A stretch of 64,000 bases of DNA from Dorea formicigenerans (GCF_025150245.1 NZ_CP102279.1:1299423-1363422); one strand, 5' to 3'; shown: positions 49,653 to 57,737, numbered from the stretch's first letter. Notes: generated by a model from the letters alone, not told the origin. A program made the numbers and translations.

Positions 49653-49934
49653 ATGGAAAATAAAAAAGAGACGAAAAATGAAAAAATAATGCAAGTGATA
49701 GATGTGTTTTTCGTAATGATCCTATGCTTTGTGGTTTTGCTTGTGACGATGCTTTTTCAAAATCTTGCAGGTGTCAAGGAGGCAGGAAAAGCATATGTGA
49801 TCAAGGTATCTACACTGGTGCCGGTTGTAGTTGCGCTGGCAGCATATGTAACATTTCTTGTGAAAAGAAGCAAAAAAGATTTAAAGGAAATTATTGAACT
49901 GGAATATAGCGAAAAGGAGCAGGAACAGGTATGA
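49653..49934 (+). CDS. Small two-TM membrane protein of unknown function
   Basis: A 93-residue protein with two TM helices (about 15-38 and 50-68), an N-terminal Lys/Glu/Asn-rich tail and a C-terminal acidic tail (LKEIIELEYSEKEQEQV). Its layout mirrors the preceding 98-residue protein, so the two may form a hetero-oligomer. The stop overlaps the ATG of the next tiny gene in an ATGA, implying translational coupling. Not recognised. Confidence 0.7.
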   Translation: MENKKETKNEKIMQVIDVFFVMILCFVVLLVTMLFQNLAGVKEAGKAYVIKVSTLVPVVVALAAYVTFLVKRSKKDLKEIIELEYSEKEQEQV

Positions 49935-50062
49935 GCATATGGACAATTATAAATATTGCAGCATGGGTATTATGTGCAGTATTTCTTTATTTGATCTTGA
50001 GTGATCTGATAAAAGTGGAAAAAAGGAACAGAGAAGAGAAAAAGCTTGAAAAGAAAGACTAA
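49931..50062 (+). CDS. Tiny single-TM protein (43 aa)
   Basis: MSIWTIINIAAWVLCAVFLY is the start: one TM helix (about 5-25), then a highly charged tail ending in EKRNREEKKLEKKD. It is coupled by ATGA to the upstream gene and lies 11 bp before the permease gene, with aggaacagg as Shine-Dalgarno. Its size, TM plus basic tail resemble small regulatory subunits of transporters. No family recognised. Confidence 0.65.
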   Translation: MSIWTIINIAAWVLCAVFLYLILSDLIKVEKRNREEKKLEKKD

Positions 50063-50073
50063 GAGGCATACTT

Positions 50074-51456
50074 ATGGAGAAAGAAAAGACAAATGAAAAG
50101 AGTCAGGGACTTTCGAAAGTTCTTGGACCAATGCATATCTGGGCTCTTGGAGTAGGAATTGTACTTGTTGGAGAGTTCATGGGATGGAATTTTACGGTCG
50201 CAAAAGGAGGATCGATTGGTTCTGTTATTGCACTTTGGACGGTAGCCATGCTTTATGTCATGATCGTGATGATGAATACGGAGATGGGTTCTGTCATGCC
50301 GGAGGCAGGCGGACAGTATACAATGGCGAAATATATGCTTGGACCTTTAGCTGCATTTAACGTAGGGCTGATGCTTGTGCTGGAATATGCAATGCTGGAA
50401 GCGGCCGATGTTCTGGTCGTCGGACAGATACTTGAATCATTGAACCCGAATGTGAAAGCGCTGCCATTTATCATATTAAGTCTGCTTGTGCTGACATATA
50501 TGAATTACCGAGGTGTCTATGCAACCTTGACCCTGAATTTTGTGATTACGGCAGTTGCATTTGTGACGATATTTATTTTATTATTTTCAACAAGCTTTTA
50601 TGATCCACAGATGACTTTGATTAATTTGAAAAAAATGACAGATGGACTTCCATATGGTTATCTTGGAATTATTGCAGCCATGCAGTTTGCAGTCTGGTTT
50701 TTCCTGGGAATCGAAGGAGGAGCACTGGCGGCAGAAGAATGCAGGTCTACCAGCAGAGCTTTGCCACTGGGAACTATGATAGGTTTGTCTGTGCTGCTGA
50801 TTGGTGCTACTACAACATGGTTTGTGTGCTCAGGTCTTGTCCCGGCAGAAAAGCTTGGTGAGTCTGCATATCCGTTGTACGACGCGGCACTGGCAACTGG
50901 AAAATTATATGTTATCATTGCATTGTTTGTTGGCACGATCATGGCGTGTCTGGCTTCAGCAAATGGCTGCATTAACGATGCAAGCAGAGCTTGGTTCGCA
51001 ATGTCAAGAGATGGGCTGATTCCGCCGATATTTGCAAAGACACATCCGAAATATAAGACACCGTACCGGGCAACTGTATTTTTACTGCCGATATCTATGG
51101 CATTTGCATTTACAGGAATGTTGGATCAGGTTGTTACATTTTCTATATTTTCAGCGTTGATGGTATATGTGCTGACAGTGATCATGATGTTCCGGTTCCG
51201 GAAAATGTATCCCCTTGGAACGATTGAGCGTGGATATGTTGCACCAATCCATCCGGTACCTGCATTGATCGCAGCAGTGTTGATCGGTATGACGCTGCTG
51301 GGTATGTATCTGGGTTATTGGATTAATATACTAGGCGGAGTTGCATTTTATTTCCTGGCATCTGTCTGGTTCTTGAAAAGGAGACTGAAGTTTATAGATA
51401 AATCACAGTTCTTAAAAGCCGGTACTCAGAAGTGGCCGAAACCGAAGGAATTATAA
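50074..51456 (+). CDS. APC superfamily permease (ethanolamine/amino-acid type)
   Basis: A 460-residue transporter with about 12 TM helices. The first TM (HIWALGVGIVLVGEFMGWNFTVAKGGSIGS) resembles ethanolamine permeases (GxxG unwound helix 1). Other marks are MPEAGGQYTMAKYMLGPLAAFNVGLMLVLEYAMLEAADVLVVGQIL, FFLGIEGGALAAEECRSTSRALP (helix 6 and the EE pair seen in Eat-type permeases) and NDASRAWFAMSRDGLIPPIFAKTHPKYKTPYRA. The ligand could be ethanolamine, a cationic amine or glutamate (gdhA is upstream); no ethanolamine-use genes are in the window. Last gene of the operon with three small membrane proteins. Confidence 0.88.
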   Translation: MEKEKTNEKSQGLSKVLGPMHIWALGVGIVLVGEFMGWNFTVAKGGSIGSVIALWTVAMLYVMIVMMNTEMGSVMPEAGGQYTMAKYMLGPLAAFNVGLMLVLEYAMLEAADVLVVGQILESLNPNVKALPFIILSLLVLTYMNYRGVYATLTLNFVITAVAFVTIFILLFSTSFYDPQMTLINLKKMTDGLPYGYLGIIAAMQFAVWFFLGIEGGALAAEECRSTSRALPLGTMIGLSVLLIGATTTWFVCSGLVPAEKLGESAYPLYDAALATGKLYVIIALFVGTIMACLASANGCINDASRAWFAMSRDGLIPPIFAKTHPKYKTPYRATVFLLPISMAFAFTGMLDQVVTFSIFSALMVYVLTVIMMFRFRKMYPLGTIERGYVAPIHPVPALIAAVLIGMTLLGMYLGYWINILGGVAFYFLASVWFLKRRLKFIDKSQFLKAGTQKWPKPKEL

Positions 51457-51593
51457 TCGGAAGATTGTACTTTAATATTTTTATTTTACGAAATTCATAC
51501 AATTTTCATAATATAAAACTAGAATAATCAGACAAAAACTGTTACCATATAAAAGAAAATTGAATTCGATATTGAAAGAATGGAGGAATGATT

Positions 51594-53411
51594 ATGGAAC
51601 AGGTGAAACGGCCGAAAAAACCGTTGATGTTTTATTATACGATTGTGCTGATTATCCTGATACTATTTAACATTATTGCGATGCCTTACATAAAGGAAAA
51701 GCAGATCAAAGATGTAGATTATGGAACATTTATCTCTATGACCGAGAAAAAGGAGATAAAAAAAGTAGAATTGCAGCAACAGGATAATACGATCTTATTT
51801 ACAGGAAAAGACGGGAAGACCATTTACAAAACGGCGATGGTCAATGATCCGGATCTGACGAAACGATTATATGAAGCGGATGTTTCTTTTTACGGAGAAG
51901 AAATTGATCAGTCATCTCCGATCCTGGTTAATATTTTATCCTGGGTGCTTCCAATCTTGTTTTTTGTAGCATTGGGAGAATACATGTCCAGAAAATTGAT
52001 GAAGCGGGCCGGTGGAAAAAACGCCATGTCTTTCGGAATGGGAAAAAGCAGTGCGAAGATTTATGTGAAATCATCCGAGGGAATCCGTTTCCGTGATGTT
52101 GCAGGTGAAGATGAGGCGAAAGAGAATTTAAGCGAGATTGTAGAATATCTTCATAACCCGGCCAGATATAAAGAAATCGGAGCATCGATGCCGAAAGGAA
52201 TTCTTCTTGTAGGACCTCCGGGAACAGGTAAGACGATGCTTGCAAAAGCAGTTGCCGGTGAGGCAAATGTTCCATTTTTCTCCATGTCCGGTTCTGAATT
52301 TGTAGAGATGTTCGTTGGTATGGGTGCATCAAAGGTGCGTGATCTGTTTCAACAGGCAAAAGAAAAAGCACCATGTATTGTGTTTATTGATGAGATAGAT
52401 GCAATCGGTAAGAAGCGGGATGGACAGATAGGTGGAAATGATGAACGTGAGCAGACCTTGAATCAGTTGCTGACAGAGATGGACGGATTCGAAGACAACA
52501 CGGGTGTGATCATTCTTGCGGCAACGAACCGTCCAGAATCCCTGGATCCGGCTCTTTTAAGACCGGGACGGTTCGACAGACGTGTGCCGGTAGAACTTCC
52601 TGATCTGAAAGGAAGAGAAGATATCCTGAAGGTTCATGCAAAGAAAATAAAAGTTGGTGATAATGTAGATTATAATAAAGTGGCACGTATGGCTTCCGGA
52701 GCTTCTGGAGCGGAACTTGCTAATATTGTAAATGAAGCAGCACTTCGTGCAGTTCGTGACAACCGTAAATTTGTAACGCAGGAAGATCTGGAGGAGAGTA
52801 TTGAGGTTGTTATCGCCGGATATCAGAAGAAAAATGCGATCCTGACAGATAAAGAAAAGCGGATTGTGGCATATCATGAAATCGGGCATGCGCTTGTGGC
52901 TGCAAAACAGACTAATTCAGCTCCGGTACAGAAGATTACCATTGTTCCCAGAACGTCGGGGGCTCTTGGCTATACGATGCAGGTCGAGGAAGGCAATCAT
53001 TATCTGATGACAAAAGAAGAAATCCTGAATAAAATTGAGACTCTTACAGGAGGAAGGGCAGCGGAAGAAATTGTGTTTGGTTCAGTCACGACGGGAGCTT
53101 CCAATGATATTGAACAGGCAACCAAGCTTGCAAGGGCTATGATCACAAGATATGGAATGACGTGTGATTTTGATATGGTTGCAATGGAAGTGCAGACGAA
53201 TCAGTATCTGGGAGGAGATTCTTCCCTGACCTGTTCGACAGAGACGCAGACAAAGATTGATGAGAAGGTTGTGGAAGTTGTTCGAAGTGAACATGAAAAA
53301 GCAGCTGGAATATTGATGGAGAACAGAGAAAAACTGGACGATCTGGCAAGGTATCTGTATGAGAAAGAAACGATTACAGGAGAAGAATTCATGAATATTT
53401 TAAACGCCTGA
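51594..53411 (+). CDS. ftsH: ATP-dependent zinc metalloprotease FtsH
   Basis: Membrane-bound AAA+ protease for quality control. Two TM helices (about 12-30 and 112-128) flank a small external domain. Walker A GPPGTGKT at 207-214, Walker B FIDEID at 264-269, SRH region [20 protein letters not shown], zinc site HEIGH at 428-432 and a later Asp ligand in the peptidase domain. At 605 residues it is slightly short at the C-terminus and lacks the long basic tail of E. coli FtsH; many Clostridia encode a second copy. ATG 51594 is seven bases from ggagg; an ATG at 51588 is too close to it. Confidence 0.94.
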   Translation: MEQVKRPKKPLMFYYTIVLIILILFNIIAMPYIKEKQIKDVDYGTFISMTEKKEIKKVELQQQDNTILFTGKDGKTIYKTAMVNDPDLTKRLYEADVSFYGEEIDQSSPILVNILSWVLPILFFVALGEYMSRKLMKRAGGKNAMSFGMGKSSAKIYVKSSEGIRFRDVAGEDEAKENLSEIVEYLHNPARYKEIGASMPKGILLVGPPGTGKTMLAKAVAGEANVPFFSMSGSEFVEMFVGMGASKVRDLFQQAKEKAPCIVFIDEIDAIGKKRDGQIGGNDEREQTLNQLLTEMDGFEDNTGVIILAATNRPESLDPALLRPGRFDRRVPVELPDLKGREDILKVHAKKIKVGDNVDYNKVARMASGASGAELANIVNEAALRAVRDNRKFVTQEDLEESIEVVIAGYQKKNAILTDKEKRIVAYHEIGHALVAAKQTNSAPVQKITIVPRTSGALGYTMQVEEGNHYLMTKEEILNKIETLTGGRAAEEIVFGSVTTGASNDIEQATKLARAMITRYGMTCDFDMVAMEVQTNQYLGGDSSLTCSTETQTKIDEKVVEVVRSEHEKAAGILMENREKLDDLARYLYEKETITGEEFMNILNA

Positions 53412-53436
53412 TCAGGAAGAGGAGTGAATACACTCA

Positions 53437-53513
53437 GCGAGAATGTGCAGGAGTTCGGGAAAATATATCTACGAGGTAAAACCGGATTCCACGCACAGAC
53501 TCGCTTTTTCTTT
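53437..53513 (+). terminator. Long branched terminator of ftsH
   Basis: GCGAG/CTCGC, TGTGC/GCACA and GGAGTTCGG/CCGGATTCC stack into an extended stem interrupted by a 2x2 internal loop, with a 20-nt loop at the tip, then TTTTTCTTTT. A GAGTG/CACTC mini-hairpin precedes it at 53421-53435. It is larger than the usual terminators in this window. Confidence 0.8.
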
Positions 53514-53680
53514 TGAGTATCTATTGGAACACAGGTATTTACTGATGCGAGGGACGAAATAAAAGATGAAATTTTTGCAAATGTAGAAAAAATTGAAAAA
53601 TTGAAAAAAAGTTGTTGACGAAAGTAGAATCTTATTGTAAACTTAGGAAGCTGGTTCAAGAGAGCAGCGAATATAAATAT

Positions 53681-53754
53681 GGCGGGATAGCTCAGTTGGC
53701 TAGAGCACGCGGTTCATACCCGCGGTGTCGCTGGTTCAAATCCAGTTCCCGCTA
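53681..53754 (+). tRNA. tRNA-Met (CAT), copy 1
   Basis: A 74-nt cloverleaf: acceptor GGCGGGA with TCCCGCT (G-U end pair), D-arm GCTCAGTTGGCTAGAGC, anticodon loop TTCATAC giving CAT, variable loop GTGTC and T-arm GGTTCAAATCC. CCA is not encoded. The elongator-like acceptor suggests tRNA-Met, though an Ile2 (k2C) identity cannot be ruled out by anticodon alone. Identical to 54735-54808. A TTGACG -35-like hexamer at 53615 precedes it. Confidence 0.95.
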
Positions 53755-53763
53755 CTTGGAAAG

Positions 53764-53790
53764 AGAATTCACATTGTGAGTTCTTTTTTT
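53764..53790 (+). terminator. Terminator after tRNA-Met copy 1
   Basis: AGAATTCAC pairs with GTGAGTTCT (one G-U), followed by a long T-run (TTTTTTTCTTTTT). Confidence 0.85.
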
Positions 53791-53817
53791 CTTTTTATAC
53801 TTTGCCATAGAAAAATA

Positions 53818-53847
53818 TAGACATGAGAAAATAAGAAGTGCTATAAT
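53818..53847 (+). promoter_or_regulatory. Promoter before the c-di-GMP riboswitch
   Basis: TAGACA (53818-53823), 18-bp spacer, TATAAT (53842-53847). The transcript would start about 10 nt before the riboswitch aptamer. Confidence 0.65.
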
Positions 53848-53861
53848 TAAAATAATATTTT

Positions 53862-53936
53862 GGGCAAAACAGACGAAAGTCTGCGACGCAAAGCTATAGG
53901 ACCTGTAAAATGGTAGCCAGTTGTAAAAAAAGGATG
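53862..53936 (+). ncRNA. Cyclic di-GMP-I (GEMM) riboswitch
   Basis: Hallmarks of the GEMM-I aptamer are in order: GGCAAAAC, the AGAC-GAAA-GTCT hairpin with its GNRA loop, the strictly conserved GACGCAAAGCTATAGG (about 53884-53900), then ATGGTAGCCAG (53910-53920). The riboswitch senses c-di-GMP. Just downstream a possible expression-platform stem TGGAT/ATCCA (53955-53973) overlaps a response-regulator remnant; no clear terminator is visible. The next intact gene is the flavodoxin at 54070. Confidence 0.85.
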
Positions 53937-53944
53937 CACACTGT

Positions 53945-54031
53945 CTATTTGGTATGGATGGATTTTTATCCAAGCCAATTGTTATTAAAGATTTGATTGA
54001 TGCGTTACAACATAATCTGGAGAGAGTTTAG
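53945..54031 (+). pseudogene. Remnant of a response-regulator receiver domain
   Basis: The frame ending at TAG 54029-54031 reads FGMDGFLSKPIVIKDLIDAL followed by QHNLERV. This is the C-terminal end of a REC domain: the conserved (G)MDGFLSKP containing the invariant Lys, then the last helix. Nothing upstream encodes the rest of the domain, and no start with a Shine-Dalgarno site exists. It is probably what is left of a c-di-GMP-controlled hybrid kinase or regulator gene after a large deletion. Confidence 0.7.
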
Positions 54032-54069
54032 CACAGCAAAAATCAAACAAAGAAGGAGACGATGAGATT

Positions 54070-54573
54070 ATGGAACAAGAAAATTATTCAATCGTATTCA
54101 GTAGTTCAACTGGTAATACAAAGAAGCTGGCTGATGCAGTCTATGAAATATTGCCAAAAGATAAGTGTGATTATTTTGGGGAGAATGATTCAAAGATCCC
54201 TCCATCCGATTTGTTGTATATCGGATTTTGGACTGACAAAGGGAGCGCGGATACCAAGACATTAGAATTATTAGCGAAACTAAAAAACAAGAAGATTTTT
54301 CTGTTTGGAACGGCTGGGTTTGGTGGAAGTGATGTATATTTTGAAAAGATTCTCGGGCAAGTCAAACAATCCATTGATTCAAGCAATGCTGTTATTGGAG
54401 AGTATATGTGCCAGGGGAAAATGCCACAATCTGTGCGTGAACGATATGTAAAGATGAAAGAAAATCCGGAACATCCAGCTAATCTTGATATGTTGATTGC
54501 AAATTTTGACTGTGCATTGTCGCATCCTGATATGGACGATCTGGAAAAATTAAAAAAGATAATAAAAAAATAA
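54070..54573 (+). CDS. Flavodoxin-family protein (possibly BilS-like)
   Basis: A 167-residue flavodoxin-like protein. The phosphate-binding loop is SSSTGNTKKLADA (about residues 10-22), with GFWTDKGSADTKTLELLAKLKNKKIFLFGTAGFGGS as the second FMN-loop region. The C-terminal PEHPANLDMLIANFDCALSHPDMDDLEKLK is also seen in flavodoxins annotated BilS, the accessory of bilirubin reductase; no bilR is nearby, so that assignment is uncertain. aaggag lies 11 bases from the ATG. It sits between tRNA genes and downstream of the c-di-GMP riboswitch and REC remnant, an unusual place. Confidence 0.8.
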   Translation: MEQENYSIVFSSSTGNTKKLADAVYEILPKDKCDYFGENDSKIPPSDLLYIGFWTDKGSADTKTLELLAKLKNKKIFLFGTAGFGGSDVYFEKILGQVKQSIDSSNAVIGEYMCQGKMPQSVRERYVKMKENPEHPANLDMLIANFDCALSHPDMDDLEKLKKIIKK

Positions 54574-54582
54574 AAAAAGTTA

Positions 54583-54612
54583 TTGACAATACTCACTATA
54601 TTGATGTATACT
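54583..54612 (+). promoter_or_regulatory. Promoter of the tRNA-Val/tRNA-Met unit
   Basis: TTGACA (54583-54588), 18-bp spacer, TATACT (54607-54612), about 30 bp before tRNA-Val. Confidence 0.8.
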
Positions 54613-54644
54613 AACGAAGTCGGTTCGAGAGAGCCACAAGATAT

Positions 54645-54717
54645 GGGATCATAGCTCAGCTGGGAGAGCATCTGCCTTACAAGCAGAGGGTCATAGGTTC
54701 GAGCCCTATTGGTCCCA
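54645..54717 (+). tRNA. tRNA-Val (TAC)
   Basis: A 73-nt cloverleaf: acceptor GGGATCA with TGGTCCC, D-arm GCTCAGCTGGGAGAGC, anticodon loop CTTACAA giving TAC, T-arm GGTTCGAGCCC. CCA is not encoded. Co-transcribed with tRNA-Met copy 2 (17 bp apart). Confidence 0.95.
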
Positions 54718-54734
54718 TATATACCTCAATATAT

Positions 54735-54808
54735 GGCGGGATAGCTCAGTTGGCTAGAGCACGCGGTTCATACCCGCGGTGTCGCTGGTTCAAATCCAGT
54801 TCCCGCTA
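54735..54808 (+). tRNA. tRNA-Met (CAT), copy 2
   Basis: Identical in all 74 nt to 53681-53754, and identity continues only about four bases beyond the 3' end. It lies 17 bp after tRNA-Val in one transcription unit. Confidence 0.95.
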
Positions 54809-54817
54809 CTTGTATAA

Positions 54818-54852
54818 GAAAAGGAATTTGCAAAAGCAGATTTCTTTTTTTT
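54818..54852 (+). terminator. Terminator of the tRNA-Val/tRNA-Met unit
   Basis: AAGGAATTTGC pairs with GCAGATTTCTT (with G-U pairs) around a four-base loop, followed by a run of T. Confidence 0.8.
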
Positions 54853-54888
54853 GTATAAGAAATTGCATTTCCTATTGTGCAAAAAAAC
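54847..54888. repeat. Short palindromic element C, copy 2
   Basis: TTTTTTGTATAAGAAATTG and CATTTCCTATTGTGCAAAAA form imperfect arms. The order of blocks (T-run, CATAA-like, AGGAAAT-like, CTGTTATGCAAAAAA-like) parallels 49142-49184. Confidence 0.5.
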
Positions 54889-54991
54889 TCTAGCTATAGT
54901 GGCCGTTCATTGACTCTGAATATTCTCTCATGTATAATAAAAAAAGACATTGACAATGGAGAATGAAAAAAAGTTTTGTGGAGGAATTAAA

Positions 54992-55561
54992 ATGCGAGTT
55001 GGTTTGGGATACGATGTTCACAAATTAGTAGAAGGAAGAGATCTGATTATCGGAGGTGTCCAGATACCGTATGAGAAAGGTCTTTTGGGACATTCGGATG
55101 CGGATGTGCTTCTCCATGCGATTATGGATGCCCTTCTCGGAGCAGCAGCGCTTGGAGATATTGGGAAGCATTTTCCGGATACAGACTCAAAATATAAAGG
55201 AATTTCCAGTATAAAGCTTCTGGAGTATGTACGGGAGCTGATTGATGATGAGCTGTATGTGGTTGGAAATATTGATGCGACAATCATTGCACAGCGTCCG
55301 AAGATGGCACCTTATATTGAGCAGATGAAAAAAAATGTTGCAGATGCCCTTGCAATTGAAGTAAGTCAGGTGAATATTAAGGCAACTACAGAGGAAGGAC
55401 TTGGATTTACCGGAAGCGGAGAAGGTATTTCGGCACAGGCAATTGCGTCACTTGAGACGATTGTGAATTACAGTTACGGTGTCGGTCCGGCGGATGTAAG
55501 TTCTGGTTGTGCAGGCAGTTGTGGCGGATGTACGGGCTGTAGTGGATGCCAGAATCCGTAG
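54992..55561 (+). CDS. ispF: 2-C-methyl-D-erythritol 2,4-cyclodiphosphate synthase
   Basis: Fifth step of the MEP isoprenoid pathway. Metal ligands DVH in GLGYDVHKL (Asp8, His10) and His42 in [31 protein letters not shown]; later [21 protein letters not shown]. The start is 54992 (ggagga five bases upstream) rather than an upstream TTG that adds 14 residues. The usual protein ends near residue 157; this one carries about 30 more residues ending in [14 protein letters not shown], a tail with six cysteines. The last codons and the stop lie inside a fragment of repeat B. Confidence 0.93.
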   Translation: MRVGLGYDVHKLVEGRDLIIGGVQIPYEKGLLGHSDADVLLHAIMDALLGAAALGDIGKHFPDTDSKYKGISSIKLLEYVRELIDDELYVVGNIDATIIAQRPKMAPYIEQMKKNVADALAIEVSQVNIKATTEEGLGFTGSGEGISAQAIASLETIVNYSYGVGPADVSSGCAGSCGGCTGCSGCQNP

Positions 55562-55602
55562 GTATCATAGTTGTGTGCTTTTGAGCCCAACATCTATATA
55601 AT
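55551..55602. repeat. Repeat family B, partial copy 2
   Basis: AGAATCCGTAGGTATCATAG then TTGTGTGCTTTTGAGCCCAA then CATCTATATA: the 3' third of the 57738-57933 element with a weaker hairpin. It supplies the stop codon of ispF. Confidence 0.75.
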
Positions 55603-55649
55603 CTGGAATTATAAAGTAAAATGTACAGTGTGGCTGGAGGAAAGGACAT

Positions 55650-56672
55650 ATGAAAATTGAAAAGCTGGAAGTTTCACAGCATTTAGATACGAGAAAGCTT
55701 TATGAAGAAGTGTTTTCGGAAGACGAGAAAAGCTTTGTAGATTATTATTATCAGGAGAAGACGAAGGACAATATAATTTATGTTGTTCGGGAAAACGATG
55801 ATATTCAGGCTATGCTGCATTTAAATCCATATACACTGATGGTCAATGGAATTGAAAAGGAATCTTATTACATTGTGGCAGTTGCAACGAGAAAGGAATA
55901 CCGTGGCAGAAGGTATATGGCCGGACTTTTAAGAGAGGCTCTTTTGGATATGTACCAGGCCGGTGTAACATTTACTTATCTGATGCCGGCAGCGGAGGCT
56001 ATTTATCTGCCACATGATTTCCGGACGATGTATGAACAGAATATTGAATATTATGCTCCGGAGGAGAAACTGGCGGAAAGTATTACTGTACAGGCGGCTG
56101 AAGACAAAGATTGTGATGAAATTTCAGCTTGGGCACAGAAAGAACTGGCGAGGAAATACCAGGTTTACGCTAAGCGTGATAAGAATTATTATGAACGGTT
56201 ACTGAAAGAGCTGTCATGTGAAGATGGAAAGCTTATCATCTACAGAAAAGATGGACAGATTGTTGATGTAAGACCATATTATGAAGAATCTAAAGAGACG
56301 GAAGAAGTGGAAAAAAAGGAAGCAAAACCGAAGATTATGATTCGGATCGTAGATGTCAGAAGAATGTTGATGTCGTTGAAGTTAAAAAGTCTCATGGCAG
56401 TCAGCTTTCAGATTACAGACCCACTGATTCCGGAGAATAACCGTTACGTTACAATGACAGGAACGGAGTTTTCAGGACTGATGCTTATGGATGGAAAGCC
56501 AGAAACCAGTGAAGGTATTTTGCCGGTCAGTGCATTGGGAGAACTTGTCTTTGGTGCAAAAACGGTAGAAGAAATCAGTAAAGAAGAAGGAGTTTCCATG
56601 TCAGGACGAATGGCATCGGAGCTTGAAAAGATTATTCCACTTTCCAGGATTTATCTGAATGAAACAGTTTGA
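55650..56672 (+). CDS. GNAT family N-acetyltransferase with C-terminal sterol-carrier-like domain (Eis-like)
   Basis: A 340-residue protein. Residues about 1-140 form a GNAT fold with the acetyl-CoA loop VAVATRKEYRGRRYMAGLLREAL (motif A, R/Q-x-x-G-x-G/A variant RGRRYM). Residues about 140-215 form a second alpha/beta segment, and about 225-335 a C-terminal domain (IMIRIVDVRRMLMSLKLKSLMAVSFQITDPLIPENNR, then SALGELVFG) like the SCP2-type end of Eis and related acetyltransferases. A clostridial family of unknown substrate. ggagga lies seven bases before the ATG. Confidence 0.82.
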   Translation: MKIEKLEVSQHLDTRKLYEEVFSEDEKSFVDYYYQEKTKDNIIYVVRENDDIQAMLHLNPYTLMVNGIEKESYYIVAVATRKEYRGRRYMAGLLREALLDMYQAGVTFTYLMPAAEAIYLPHDFRTMYEQNIEYYAPEEKLAESITVQAAEDKDCDEISAWAQKELARKYQVYAKRDKNYYERLLKELSCEDGKLIIYRKDGQIVDVRPYYEESKETEEVEKKEAKPKIMIRIVDVRRMLMSLKLKSLMAVSFQITDPLIPENNRYVTMTGTEFSGLMLMDGKPETSEGILPVSALGELVFGAKTVEEISKEEGVSMSGRMASELEKIIPLSRIYLNETV

Positions 56673-56829
56673 TTCAAGTATGCTTTTTCATATTTCTGCA
56701 ATAGACGAATACAGGAAAATGTGCTATGATAAAAAGACGATGTAGTCATCGTAAATATTGGCGGGCAAAGCATTATTTTACAAAAATATTGCCCTGCATA
56801 TTTATAGATTTACTTAGGAGGAATGAGAA

Positions 56830-57405
56830 ATGAAATTTTGTCACAAATGTGGAGCTCAGTGTGAGGACGGAGCAAAGTTCTGTAAACAGTGCGGAGCGGC
56901 TTTAGCTGATGTGAATGCGAATCAAAGCCAGCAGACATACGAAGTACCACGACAGGCTCAGTATACAAGTGCAGATACGAATAATAGTCAGAATGCATAT
57001 GGAAATCAGAATAATTATGGAAACCAGAATCAATATGGCGGCCCGGCAGGCGGCATGAATCAGAGATTCCCGGGAATCCAGGAGAGAAATATTGCGATTG
57101 CAGTCATTCTTTCGATTGTAACATGCGGACTCTATGGAATTTACTGGATGATCAAGCTGAATGACGAGGTTAATCAGATCTGTGGCGATACACAGGCGAC
57201 AGGAGGCGGACTTGTATTTCTGTTCACATTGATTACATGTGGAATCTATGGATGGTACTGGATGTACAAGATGGGTGAAAAATGCGATCAGATCAAGGGC
57301 GTGAATGGAAGTTCAGGAATCTTATATCTGATCCTTGGAATTTTCGGCCTCGGAATTGTAAGCTATTGTCTGATGCAGGATACAATTAATAAAGCAATTA
57401 TGTAG
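56830..57405 (+). CDS. Zinc-ribbon and DUF4234 domain membrane protein
   Basis: A 191-residue protein. Residues 4-24 hold a double zinc ribbon (CHKCGAQCEDGAKFCKQCGAAL, four Cys). A Gln/Asn/Tyr/Gly-rich low-complexity linker follows (about 30-80). Residues about 85-190 contain three TM segments with the DUF4234 marks RNIAIAVILSIVTCGLYGIYWMIKLNDE and TCGIYGWYWMYKMGE. Function unknown; in Clostridia such proteins often sit near envelope genes. An aggagg site precedes the ATG. The leader contains a GGGCAA/TTGCCC stem at about 56763-56794. Confidence 0.85.
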   Translation: MKFCHKCGAQCEDGAKFCKQCGAALADVNANQSQQTYEVPRQAQYTSADTNNSQNAYGNQNNYGNQNQYGGPAGGMNQRFPGIQERNIAIAVILSIVTCGLYGIYWMIKLNDEVNQICGDTQATGGGLVFLFTLITCGIYGWYWMYKMGEKCDQIKGVNGSSGILYLILGIFGLGIVSYCLMQDTINKAIM

Positions 57406-57414
57406 AATCTGTGA

Positions 57415-57443
57415 TTGACAAAATGTATTTTTTCACATATTAT
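57415..57443 (+). promoter_or_regulatory. Promoter of the cysE operon T-box leader
   Basis: TTGACA (57415-57420), 17-bp spacer, TATTAT (57438-57443); transcription starts near 57450. Confidence 0.8.
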
Positions 57444-57450
57444 ATATTCT

Positions 57451-57729
57451 AAACAGGCAAAGACCTAGAACGGAAAGAGTAACAGAATAAGAATCTGACA
57501 GAGAGAGAACGTCACCGGCTGAAAGCGTTCTTAAGAGGAATATCTGTGAAGTGCCTCCGGGAGTTGACTGGGCGAAGGATTTATCGGAATCTGGTAGTGC
57601 AGTACGTGGATACGCGTTAAGTATGAAAAGTGGAGATTGGTGTCTGCATAAGATCATAAGACAGAATCTCTAAAAGAGTGGAACCGCGGATATACTTCGT
57701 CTCTTATTATGAGAGACGAAGTTTTTTTA
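57451..57729 (+). ncRNA. T-box riboswitch, cysteine-specific
   Basis: A leader of about 280 nt. Stem I carries the AGAGAG...ACCGGCTGAAAGC apical motifs, and a GAAGTGCC segment in the 3' side whose TGC (57552-57554) reads as the cysteine specifier. The T-box itself is AGAGTGGAACCGCGG (57675-57689). It ends in a terminator GTCTCTTA...GAGAGAC with seven T (57697-57728). Uncharged tRNA-Cys should favour the antiterminator, fitting the downstream cysE-cysS genes. The terminator is followed by 236 bp including a repeat B element before cysE. Confidence 0.9.
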
Positions 57730-57737
57730 TATATGAT

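Noticed and set aside
51588-51593. Earlier ATG for ftsH
   Set aside because: Only one base separates it from the ggagg Shine-Dalgarno site; 51594 has normal spacing.
54171-54671. A 166-codon minus-strand ORF over the flavodoxin gene and tRNA-Val
   Set aside because: Shadow of the flavodoxin frame that also runs into a tRNA; no Shine-Dalgarno site.
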